From NCBI GenBank assembly GCA_964484675.1, contig CAZAFC010000010.1:1-20787 (forward strand): DNA of 20,787 nucleotides, given 5' to 3'. The notes beneath the pieces are model-generated. The model did no database searches. It had not been told where the DNA came from and worked only from the letters and a program-made list of their open reading frames with translations. Of this stretch, positions 13,221-19,776 are shown piece after piece (positions within the stretch are counted from its first letter, which is position 1; the number at the start of each line of letters is the position of its first letter). Both the position numbers and the translations under genes were made by a program. Origin of the DNA: CAZAFC01 sp964484675. Lineage in GTDB: Bacteria > Patescibacteriota > Saccharimonadia > Saccharimonadales > UBA4665.

Positions 13221-14324
13221 CTAAGCGACTTCTAATTGTTGCACCGCGTCTTCGTTGATGTTCCCATCGAAGCCGGGTTGCTGCATAAGTATTGCCGCGG
13301 CCGTCCCGAGGAGCATGGTACGCCTCGTGAGTGGCTCAGGTATCCGGCCGTCCAGTGCGCAGCGCGCCCATGCAGTGTTGAACGCTCCGAACATATTGTC
13401 GTAAAGTTTTGCGGGTTCAAATTTAATCGGCTCTCTTTCGTCTTTGCCATACATAAGCGCAATCCGGCCGAGTGTTGGCTCAACCCGGAGCGTTCCTTCT
13501 TCGAATACTGCTTCAATCCAATCGCGCCATACGCCGCCGCCATGGTTTTCGGCATTGGCGCAACGCCGCCCGCCCGCTTTTACAATAACCTCATTTTGAG
13601 TGGCATCTTCGGAGACGGTTACAAGGCTGGCGTCGAAATGAGCTTCGTCGTTGTCGTGCAGGGTTGCACGACGGAACCCAGTTACATTCGGTAGGCTTCT
13701 CAGGACGCTGACAATTGTGTGGTTTAGCTTGTCATCGGCAAAAGAAGTATGCACGCCCTGTTTGCTGGGAATAGTGTAGTGGCAATCATGGCGCAGCTCA
13801 AGCAGGCGGCCTATTGAGCCGACACCGAATTTTGTGCTTAGCTGCTCAGGATTACCTATAAGCTGGGCGGCTTCGCTCCACGGCCCATCTCCAAATTCTC
13901 GAGGATGACATACCCACAGGATGCGCTCGCTTGTTTCGGCAAGATCAAAGAGGGCGGGAAGCGCGGCCAGTTCAGCAAGGTTTGCGGCCGCAGGCTTTTC
14001 TACCAATACGTGTTTTCCGGCCTCAATTGCTTCTTCGGCAATGCGATAGTGGGTGTCGTCACGAGTGATAACGACTACGCCATCCACCCGATCGTCTTCA
14101 AGAAGTTTGTGGTAGTCTCGAACGGCACGTAGCCGTTTGTCTCCACTTTCATCCCGATATGTGCCAACTGGATTATCTGTAAAATTCGTAATCGACCCCA
14201 AATCAACGTCTTGAAGGTCGGCAACCCCAATTGTCTCGCACAAAGGTATAGCATTCAAAAATGGCACATGCGATCTTGAGTGGTCGCCGAGCCCGATGTA
14301 GCCGACACCTAATCGTTCTCCCAT
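13221..14324 (-). CDS. Gfo/Idh/MocA-family NAD(P)-dependent oxidoreductase
   Basis: The protein has 367 aa. The N-terminus is a Rossmann fold with GVGYIGLGDHSRSHVPFL in place of the classical GxGxxG. Strand/helix units follow up to VVVITRDDTHYRIAEEAI and the family hallmark EKPAA (Glu109-Lys110-Pro111; the Lys is a usual catalytic or cofactor-contacting residue). The C-terminal half is the alpha/beta sheet domain used for dimerisation and substrate binding. Known members oxidise or reduce sugars, inositols, sugar-nucleotides or biliverdin; the substrate here is unknown. ATG 14324 has a strong GAGGAG 7 nt upstream (14337-14332), and a perfect TATAAT lies at 14369-14364. It stands alone and diverges from the Nudix gene. 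Confidence 0.88.
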   Translation of the reverse strand: MGERLGVGYIGLGDHSRSHVPFLNAIPLCETIGVADLQDVDLGSITNFTDNPVGTYRDESGDKRLRAVRDYHKLLEDDRVDGVVVITRDDTHYRIAEEAIEAGKHVLVEKPAAANLAELAALPALFDLAETSERILWVCHPREFGDGPWSEAAQLIGNPEQLSTKFGVGSIGRLLELRHDCHYTIPSKQGVHTSFADDKLNHTIVSVLRSLPNVTGFRRATLHDNDEAHFDASLVTVSEDATQNEVIVKAGGRRCANAENHGGGVWRDWIEAVFEEGTLRVEPTLGRIALMYGKDEREPIKFEPAKLYDNMFGAFNTAWARCALDGRIPEPLTRRTMLLGTAAAILMQQPGFDGNINEDAVQQLEVA

Positions 14325-14434
14325 AGTTTATCTCCTCAAAAAAGGCCAGCTCGGTGGCATCAAATTATAAATTATGCAAAAGTTCTCCACATTAGAGTAT
14401 AGTATAGTTGCCCTTCGTAGAATGGAGAAAAGCT

Positions 14435-15121
14435 GTGAAAATCTACGTCAGCGCCGTTCCGTTGTCGGTGGAGGAGGTCATGGAAGTCCCCGTCTTTAAG
14501 GACTGGGCCAACCGGCTCGGCACCGACTGGCGCGGAGAGGTTACGATCAACGCCGCTGACATCTGGGGTGAACCCCAACAGGTTCACATGCTTCAGGTGG
14601 CGGTCGCCCGTGAAGGCAGCCCGTGGCCCGTCAGGATCACGCTGCGCTCGGAAACGGTCGACGTTCTCGTCATCGTCACTGATGGCACCGAGCGGTGGGC
14701 GGTGTTTGTCGAACAGGAGCGTGAGGCTTCCGGCGGCCGAGTGTTTTCCAATGCTGCTGGCGGCCGGGAATGGTCGGAGACGCCACGCGAGGCTGCCAAT
14801 CGCGAACTGTGGGAAGAGCTGGGGCTGGACGACACGAACATCGCGTTCGACGCCGAGATTTCCCTTCTCATCCCCCGGCCGGTGCTGGCCAGCCCTGGAA
14901 TCACAAACGAACGCGCCTACATGATGCGGGCGGTGCTCCGTGTGCTGCCGGACAATCTGGAGGCATTCCTGGAGGAGCTGCGCGGCAAGAAAACCGGCGT
15001 GACGGCCGAGGGCGAGGATATCACGCTCACCCTCCAGCCCGCCGACCAGGCGCGTGACTTCATCCTCGCTCAGCAGGATCCAGACGCCAAGACGCTGCTG
15101 TCATTGGCATACGGCTTGTAG
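14435..15121 (+). CDS. Nudix hydrolase
   Basis: The start chosen is GTG 14435, with GGAG at 14424-14427 7 nt upstream; a TTG at 14408 lacks such a site. The product has 228 aa. The Nudix box is perfect: G-x5-E-x7-REUxEExGU is met by GREWSETPREAANRELWEEL followed by GL. A strand VLVIVTDGTERWAVFVEQ and the VFSNAAGG turn precede it, as in ADP-sugar pyrophosphatases. The N-terminal 70 residues are an extra domain of unknown role. Such enzymes cleave nucleoside diphosphates linked to another moiety. The gene is more GC-rich than genes on its left and, with the unknown gene to its right, looks compositionally distinct. Confidence 0.88.
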   Translation: MKIYVSAVPLSVEEVMEVPVFKDWANRLGTDWRGEVTINAADIWGEPQQVHMLQVAVAREGSPWPVRITLRSETVDVLVIVTDGTERWAVFVEQEREASGGRVFSNAAGGREWSETPREAANRELWEELGLDDTNIAFDAEISLLIPRPVLASPGITNERAYMMRAVLRVLPDNLEAFLEELRGKKTGVTAEGEDITLTLQPADQARDFILAQQDPDAKTLLSLAYGL

Positions 15122-15133
15122 CGAAGTGGACGC

Positions 15134-15172
15134 GGATGGTGCTGCTTGATTGCAAACCGAGCAGCACCATCC
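15134..15172. terminator. Perfect 13-bp hairpin between convergent genes
   Basis: GGATGGTGCTGCT (15134-15146) pairs perfectly with AGCAGCACCATCC (15160-15172) around a 13-nt loop. It starts 13 nt after the Nudix stop and lies before the end of the convergent 444-aa gene. No T run follows on either side, so it may act as a bidirectional or RNA-stabilising stem rather than a textbook terminator. Nothing else is evident up to 15327. Confidence 0.6.
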
Positions 15173-15327
15173 AGTTAACGCCACATTATGATTCTGAATA
15201 GGTCAAACTGTCTAAATGAAAGAATAGCTTTGTCAGCATGAATGCACATTCATGGAAGCTACCGGGGGTGGAGAGTTGAGCGCTGGATTGCACTTTGTCT
15301 CTCCGCCCCGGGAGCTCTTTTGCGGTG

Positions 15328-16662
15328 TTACGCAGTTCGCCGTCCCCCGGGCACGAGCTGGAACCTGACGGCCCGGACGTACCTGGCCAAGTACCTGGTG
15401 TCGCGGGCGTCGAAGATCACGCGGTCGCCGGCCTTGAGCCTTTGCGACTTCTTGCCGGCCGCCGGGGGCTCGCGGAGCTCGGCGTAGGTGAAGTCCGCGT
15501 AGCCGTTGTGGTGGAACGCCACGAGCTGCTCGCGATCCTTGTGGATTTGCATCTGGAGGGTGGCGACGACGTAGCCGAGCTGGCGCAGCTGCCTGACCAG
15601 GGTCACGTCGACGTACGCCGCGAACTGGCGGTCCTTCATGTCCTTGAGCATCGGGTGGAGCGCACAGAAGACATCCGGCAGCGACTCGCCAGCCTGCTCG
15701 CAGAGCGTGGACACGTACTGGTCGAACATGCTGAAGCGGCTCTCGATGAGCGACAGCCCGGCGGCTTTGCGGATGAGGTACGGCAGCGAGCAGCCGTCGA
15801 ACTGGTGGATGAGCGCCAGCTGGTGCTCGGCGGACAGGTCCAGCAGCACCTCGGGCGGCATCGCCGTCAGTGTGGGCATGGCCTTGGCAGCCTCGAAGAA
15901 GATCTCCGAGACCAGCTTCCTGCCGTCCGGACGGCCGCCGAAGCGACTCATCAGCTCCTCGGTCATCGTCGGCCCGTTGGGGTAGGGCCGCTTGGGAGTG
16001 AGCAGCTTCGCCGGCTGGAGCTGGGCACAGCGCACCAGGGCATCGTGGAGCTTCAGGTCGCTGTCGAAGAGCGACCACACGCCACTCTCGGCGTTGAAGG
16101 TCCACTGCATCTGGCCGTCCTTGTGACCCGCAGTGGCCCACTGGCCGGCGCCGTCCAGGAGGATGTCGATGGTCCTCTCGAAGTACGGATCGTCCAGGTT
16201 GCTACTCGGGGCGCAGGACTTCAGCCGGCTCACGAGGGTGTGGGCGATTTCGTCGCGGCGACCGCCGATCTCCCGGGCGCGGATGAAGCACCAGGCGGTG
16301 ACGTGCGTCATCGACCGCAGCGCACCCATCATGAGATCGATGCGCTCGGTTGCTTCAATGAGCTGGATCAGCGGCTCGTCGAACAGCTGGGCGATGCATG
16401 GGTTCTCCTTGCAGCTCCAGTACACCTCGCACATATTGATTTGCGACCGGACGCGCTCGAGGCGGTCGGGGTCGGCGTCGATGTAGGCGCGCAGCCACCC
16501 GAGTCCGCAGGACTGCGGCGAGAACTCGCTGCTGTGGACGTTCAGGAGGTTGATGGCCTCGCTGAGCTGTTCGGTGGTGAGCCGGCGGGCCCTGGCTGCG
16601 GTTGTCAGCGCGCTCGCGGCGTCCCTGAGCTTGGTCAAGTTGGTGGTTCTCCTGATGCTCAT
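15328..16662 (-). CDS. Unknown GC-rich 444-aa cytosolic protein
   Basis: The family is not recognised. The start is secure: ATG 16662 is preceded by AAGGAGG (16673-16667) with 4 nt between. The protein is mostly helical, with no signal peptide or membrane segment. It has scattered cysteines (SQINMCEVYWSCKENPC near residues 88-104, then CAP and CSLPY), a long central helical region, and a C-terminal beta-rich end (QLVAFHHNGYADFTYAEL; GDRVIFDARDTRYLARYVRA). The cysteine trio could bind metal, but that is a guess. GC content is visibly higher than in the flanking genes, which suggests recent acquisition or a different codon regime. The long frame on the opposite strand (15295-16761) is a GC shadow. 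Confidence 0.75.
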   Translation of the reverse strand: MSIRRTTNLTKLRDAASALTTAARARRLTTEQLSEAINLLNVHSSEFSPQSCGLGWLRAYIDADPDRLERVRSQINMCEVYWSCKENPCIAQLFDEPLIQLIEATERIDLMMGALRSMTHVTAWCFIRAREIGGRRDEIAHTLVSRLKSCAPSSNLDDPYFERTIDILLDGAGQWATAGHKDGQMQWTFNAESGVWSLFDSDLKLHDALVRCAQLQPAKLLTPKRPYPNGPTMTEELMSRFGGRPDGRKLVSEIFFEAAKAMPTLTAMPPEVLLDLSAEHQLALIHQFDGCSLPYLIRKAAGLSLIESRFSMFDQYVSTLCEQAGESLPDVFCALHPMLKDMKDRQFAAYVDVTLVRQLRQLGYVVATLQMQIHKDREQLVAFHHNGYADFTYAELREPPAAGKKSQRLKAGDRVIFDARDTRYLARYVRAVRFQLVPGGRRTA

Positions 16663-16878
16663 GGTGCCTCCTTGGCATTGTGGCGGGATGTCTCGACGGA
16701 TGTCGAGGCGTTTCAGCTACACTGCTCACGTATGAGCGGCGGGTTCAGGGTATTCACGTAACAACGAAAAGAGCACATCCGGAGATGTTAATCATATAAT
16801 AACATAAAACGCGTAATATTCCAATCACTGAGCCTCTACTTATGTACAGGTTGCGCCGCTCGTGATAGGCTGATAGTA
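16663..16878. promoter_or_regulatory. Divergent regulatory region with three inverted repeats and a TATAAT
   Basis: Moving rightwards: CTCGAC/GTCGAG (16692-16697, 16702-16707) lies in the probable 5' leader of the minus-strand gene. GCTCA-CGTA-TGAGC (16724-16737) is a good operator candidate. ATGTTA/TAACAT (16785-16790, 16800-16805) overlaps a perfect plus-strand TATAAT (16795-16800). The -35 region for that box is poor. Transcription from it would give a leader of about 180 nt before the AlaX gene. Confidence 0.4.
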
Positions 16879-16923
16879 ATGAGCAAGGTTTTCATTTCTT
16901 TGCAACTTCTCCTCGCCCTGTAG
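16879..16923 (+). CDS. Possible 14-aa leucine-rich leader peptide before AlaX
   Basis: ATG 16879 to TAG 16921 encodes MSKVFISLQLLLAL, with five leucines in fourteen residues. Its stop codon lies inside a perfect hairpin (CGCCC 16914-16918, GGGCG 16923-16927). TAGGCT ends 7 nt before the ATG, so it could itself be a leaderless start. The arrangement resembles a translated leader, but it may be chance. There is no T run after the hairpin and no obvious alternative structure. Confidence 0.25.
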   Translation: MSKVFISLQLLLAL

Positions 16924-16985
16924 GGCGCGTATTTTCTACAATCATTGATATACTTTGGATAAACCGTAAAGCGGAGCGAAGCCAG

Positions 16986-17732
16986 ATGGCGACACAATTA
17001 GTCTACTTGGAAGATTTTGACGTAACAGCGTGCGATGCAACCGTAACATCCATAGAAAATACGGAAGATGAGCGCAGAGACATTCAGCTTGACAAAACGT
17101 GTTTTTACCCGCGTGGCGGCGGACAAGATTGGGACGAGGGCTTGATAAGGGATGAAGCTAATTCAGCGGTCTTTGCCGTGCAGGAAGTGCGACTCGACGA
17201 GAGCGGCATCGTGCATCATATTGGCGCATACCAATTCGGCGAGCTGCAAGTCGGAGACGCCGTGCAGTGTGCCGTCGACGCGGACCGTCGGGCGATCAAC
17301 ACCCGGCTGCACTCCGCTGGCCACGTGGTCGACATGGCCGTAGATCGGCTCGGCCTTCCCTGGATTGCCGGAAAAGGGGCTCATTATCCGCACATGAGCT
17401 TTGTTGAGTACGACGCCGAGGTTACGCCCGCAGACGCCGAAGCACTCAAAAAAACCATCGAAAACGCCGCCAACGACATAATCGCCAAAGGCAGCCACAA
17501 CGAAATTCGCTTCATGCCCGTCTCCGAAATGCACACCGTCTGCAAGCACGTTCCAGCCAACATCCCCGCAAACAAGCCGGCGCGCGTCGTGCTTTACGAC
17601 GAGGATTTTGGCATTCCTTGCGGCGGTACGCACGTTCGGGATGTGCGCGATATCGGACATATAACCATCTCAAAGATCAAGAGCAAAAAAGGCACGACTA
17701 AAGTTTCGTACAGCCTGGCAGGCATTACCTAG
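16986..17732 (+). CDS. alaX: AlaX-type alanyl-tRNA editing protein
   Basis: The protein has 248 aa. It hydrolyses mischarged Ser-tRNA(Ala) or Gly-tRNA(Ala) in trans, as the stand-alone form of the AlaRS editing domain. The zinc ligands are all present: HSAGH (His109, His113) and CGGTH (Cys212, His216). The YPRGGGQDWDEG motif (41-52) is the usual GGGQ segment of the AlaX-M type. The C-terminal GHITISKIKSKKG strand completes the domain. No alanylation domain is present and the length fits AlaX-M. The start ATG 16986 has GGAG (16973-16976) 9 nt upstream, and TATACT (16949-16954) is a candidate -10. It may be read into the Crp/Fnr gene 83 nt downstream. Confidence 0.92.
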   Translation: MATQLVYLEDFDVTACDATVTSIENTEDERRDIQLDKTCFYPRGGGQDWDEGLIRDEANSAVFAVQEVRLDESGIVHHIGAYQFGELQVGDAVQCAVDADRRAINTRLHSAGHVVDMAVDRLGLPWIAGKGAHYPHMSFVEYDAEVTPADAEALKKTIENAANDIIAKGSHNEIRFMPVSEMHTVCKHVPANIPANKPARVVLYDEDFGIPCGGTHVRDVRDIGHITISKIKSKKGTTKVSYSLAGIT

Positions 17733-17815
17733 CGATTTGTCATTAGCCGCGAGCAAGCCAACCTCGCCCGCATCTACGCTAACGCCGAACTCGCCCTATC
17801 TGATAGAATGAACGC

Positions 17816-18457
17816 ATGAACACTACCACTAAAGTCGCCGCCTTTTTTGGGTGCTATCCGCTGCAAACTTTCGACAAGCGGGAGCTGCTTTTGCATGCCG
17901 AAGAGCCCGTCGATTCTGTTTTTTATATCGTCGAAGGGCGTGTCAGCCAATACGACATCGCGCCGAACGGTAACGAAATAGTCGTGAATGTATTCAAGCC
18001 TGGCGCATTTTTCCCGATGTCGTCGGCAATCAACAATACCGAGAATCACTATTTTTTTGAAGCGAGTGCTCCGCTGCAAGTTCGAGCCGCACCCAAGGAC
18101 GAAGTCATACAATTTCTCCGCGACAATCCAGAGGTTGTTTTTGACCTTCTGTCTCGCGTGTACCGTGGCGTCGATGGTGTGCTTCGCCGCATGGCGCACC
18201 TCATGGGTGGCGATGCACAAAGCCGGGTTATTTTCGAACTTCTCAATGCTGTCTATCGATTTGGGGAGCAATCTGAGGACGGCACGCATATCAGCCTCAC
18301 CGAGGGTGACCTGGCCAAACATTCTGGTCTGGCCCGCGAAACAATCAGCCGCTTGCTCCAAGAATTAAAAGCAGCACACCTCATTGAAATACGCCATGGC
18401 GGTGTTTTGGTCCGGGATGTGACGGGCTTGGAAGCGCGGCTCGGCACCAAACTGTAA
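17816..18457 (+). CDS. Crp/Fnr-family transcriptional regulator
   Basis: The protein has 213 aa. Residues 10-105 form a cyclic-nucleotide-binding-type beta roll (VFYIVEGRVSQYD; NEIVVNVFKPGAFFP). A long dimer helix (about 107-130) follows, then a Crp-type winged helix (138-200). The recognition helix reads ARETISRLLQEL with Arg174, Glu175, Ser178 and Arg179, a mix of Crp (R-E-x-x-x-R) and Fnr (E-x-x-S-R) contact residues. The N-terminal cysteine cluster of Fnr is absent (only Cys13), so it does not hold an Fnr-type iron-sulfur cluster. The effector is unknown. TAGAAT (17804-17809) ends 6 nt before the ATG and there is no ribosome binding site, so a leaderless message is likely. Two nearby genes carry matching binding sites. 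Confidence 0.9.
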   Translation: MNTTTKVAAFFGCYPLQTFDKRELLLHAEEPVDSVFYIVEGRVSQYDIAPNGNEIVVNVFKPGAFFPMSSAINNTENHYFFEASAPLQVRAAPKDEVIQFLRDNPEVVFDLLSRVYRGVDGVLRRMAHLMGGDAQSRVIFELLNAVYRFGEQSEDGTHISLTEGDLAKHSGLARETISRLLQELKAAHLIEIRHGGVLVRDVTGLEARLGTKL

Positions 18458-18464
18458 GCGGTCG

Positions 18465-18480
18465 TGTGACGCGGATCATA
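18465..18480 (+). promoter_or_regulatory. Crp-type site upstream of the Gre-like gene
   Basis: TGTGA-CGCGGA-TCATA (18465-18480) matches the Crp consensus TGTGA-N6-TCACA at 9 of 10 positions. Its centre (18472.5) lies about 41.5 bp before the start predicted from TATCTT at 18503-18508 (start near 18514). No -35 consensus is present. That is the class II activator geometry. Confidence 0.55.
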
Positions 18481-18502
18481 GTTTTCGGGCCAGCTATCCG
18501 CT

Positions 18503-18519
18503 ATCTTGTGGCTAGGAGG
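18503..18519 (+). promoter_or_regulatory. -10 box and ribosome binding site of the Gre-like gene
   Basis: TATCTT (18503-18508) is the likely -10. AGGAGG (18514-18519) is a full Shine-Dalgarno sequence, 7 nt before ATG 18527. It therefore fixes that start against the in-frame TTG at 18506. Confidence 0.6.
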
Positions 18520-18526
18520 CGACGTT

Positions 18527-18931
18527 ATGCATGGCATTAGAACGAAGAGTCAGCACAGGCCAAGCAGCCACTTGGACCTGCGGAGCTGGTATGAGCGCAA
18601 GCGCAAGCTGCGTGTTGATGCTCAGATCAGGGGTATCCTTGACCTGCACCGTTTGGCGGAGCCGACCGATATGCCCGCAACTCGCGCCATGCTGCCTCCC
18701 GTCTGGGATCACAAGACCGAAGTGCTGATTGGCGATACGGTGTATGTGCGCCATGACCGCCAAGTCCGGTCGTTTATCCTGTCTGTTTTTCAAAAAGCCG
18801 ACCCCAAGCACGGCAAAGTATCCATAACTTCGCCAATTGGCCGGGCACTGTTCGGCCGGCGGCCCGGCGACACGGTGCATCTTAGGATGCTTGATGGCGA
18901 CTGTGACTATACAATTCTTAAAATTCTTTAG
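18527..18931 (+). CDS. GreA/GreB C-terminal-domain protein without the coiled coil
   Basis: The protein has 134 aa. The C-terminal 75 residues follow the GreA/GreB/Rnk FKBP-like domain closely: VLIGDTVYVRHD, then ADPKHGKVSITSPIGRALFG, then RPGDTVHLRMLDGDCDYTILKI. In Gre factors this domain binds the rim of the RNA polymerase secondary channel. The N-terminal antiparallel coiled coil that carries the acidic catalytic residues is missing. It is replaced by about 55 basic residues (SWYERKRKLRVDAQIR). It may therefore modulate polymerase (as Rnk, TraR or Gfh proteins do) without stimulating cleavage. Full Shine-Dalgarno site upstream; probable Crp-type activation. Confidence 0.82.
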   Translation: MHGIRTKSQHRPSSHLDLRSWYERKRKLRVDAQIRGILDLHRLAEPTDMPATRAMLPPVWDHKTEVLIGDTVYVRHDRQVRSFILSVFQKADPKHGKVSITSPIGRALFGRRPGDTVHLRMLDGDCDYTILKIL

Positions 18932-18954
18932 TGAAGGCAAAGCGATTATATAAC

Positions 18955-18990
18955 GTGCCAATGCCTGCTGCGAACGGCAGGCATTGGCAC
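18955..18990. terminator. Perfect 14-bp hairpin between convergent genes
   Basis: GTGCCAATGCCTGC (18955-18968) pairs with GCAGGCATTGGCAC (18977-18990) around an 8-nt loop. It lies between the ends of the Gre-like gene (plus) and the VKOR gene (minus), so it probably serves both directions. T runs are short or absent. Confidence 0.7.
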
Positions 18991-19004
18991 CGTTGGAGAA
19001 TGAT

Positions 19005-19577
19005 TTAGCGCGCAGAAAATTTCAAAACCATCACGAAAGCGATGACAATCGCCAGCACGAGCCAGGCAAACGTATCGAGGCCTTGGCGGATAGCCGCGCG
19101 CAGCTGCTCGCGGCGGCGTTTGCTCATGGGCAAATCGTCTACGTTCGTGCGCAGCCATGCCCAGTTTATTGTTAAAAGTCCCGAAAAACAGAACACGCAC
19201 AGAATGCACAGCGCCTGGACCTTAAACGTGCTTTCCCACATAAACCACAGTGCAAAACAGAGGAAGAAAGTGGCGATGCCGTGCAGCCACAAGCGCAGCT
19301 TTCGCCCCAGCACGCCGCCGGTCACGCCAATAAGCCCCGCGCTCAGCATCACGGTGAAGAACACCATGCAGAGCATGCTATTCGGAAAGCCGAAGATTTT
19401 ACTTTGCCAGGCGTTCAGCACATTCCCGCAGCTGAAAACACTATTCAGATTGCAAACGAGCTGCGCATGGGCGTTCTTGAGAATTTCCTGATACTCGAGG
19501 GTTTCTAAAAATGACGCCACAAGGCCGATCACCCCGCCGGCAGCCATGAGGCCGTATATTGTTCGTTGTTTTATCAT
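19005..19577 (-). CDS. Vitamin K epoxide reductase (VKOR)-family membrane oxidoreductase
   Basis: The protein has 190 aa from ATG 19577; a TTG at 19583 is unlikely since it sits between the -10 box and the ATG. Four or five transmembrane segments are visible, with the four family cysteines: Cys42 and Cys50 in the outer loop (VCNLNSVFSCGNV) and the active-site Cys124-x-x-Cys127 (ALCILC). Bacterial VKOR reoxidises a DsbA-like partner and passes electrons to quinone, so it drives disulfide formation outside the membrane. There is no fused thioredoxin domain, so the partner must be encoded elsewhere. A fifth, C-terminal helix follows a basic loop (SKRRREQLR). Leaderless promoter with a Crp-type site. 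Confidence 0.92.
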   Translation of the reverse strand: MIKQRTIYGLMAAGGVIGLVASFLETLEYQEILKNAHAQLVCNLNSVFSCGNVLNAWQSKIFGFPNSMLCMVFFTVMLSAGLIGVTGGVLGRKLRLWLHGIATFFLCFALWFMWESTFKVQALCILCVFCFSGLLTINWAWLRTNVDDLPMSKRRREQLRAAIRQGLDTFAWLVLAIVIAFVMVLKFSAR

Positions 19578-19583
19578 GGACAA

Positions 19584-19589
19584 AATATA
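19584..19589 (-). promoter_or_regulatory. -10 box of VKOR, leaderless
   Basis: On the minus strand TATATT is followed by 6 nt and then ATG at 19577, so +1 is predicted at the A of ATG. The -35 position reads CGGCAT, far from consensus, which fits a promoter that needs an activator. Confidence 0.6.
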
Positions 19590-19610
19590 CCCAAAAAGTG
19601 GAGATTATGC

Positions 19611-19626
19611 CGTGACTCCGGTCACA
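19611..19626 (-). promoter_or_regulatory. Crp-type site centred at -41.5 of VKOR
   Basis: CGTGA-CTCCGG-TCACA matches TGTGA-N6-TCACA at 9 of 10 positions and contains the inverted repeat GTGAC-TCCG-GTCAC. The centre lies between 19618 and 19619, which is -41.5 from the predicted start at 19577. That is exactly where class II Crp/Fnr activators bind. A Crp/Fnr-family gene lies 1.2 kb away. Confidence 0.65.
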
Positions 19627-19776
19627 GACGCCCTTGCTTGCCGCGGATTATGGTACTACTGGTACGCTTCTGCTGCGCATTCTCGATTGCCCGCGGCCCG
19701 GGTGCATCGGCTCGGAATTACTTTTTTGGCTCCCTACAGAATGGCTCGCACATAGCGTACAATAAACATTAGCATT

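Noticed and set aside
15295..16761. Long plus-strand frame of 488 codons opposite the 444-aa gene
   Set aside because: It is the antisense of a GC-rich gene with a strong AAGGAGG start. Its composition (Val, Leu, Gly, Glu and His rich, low complexity) is typical of a shadow, and it has no ribosome binding site.
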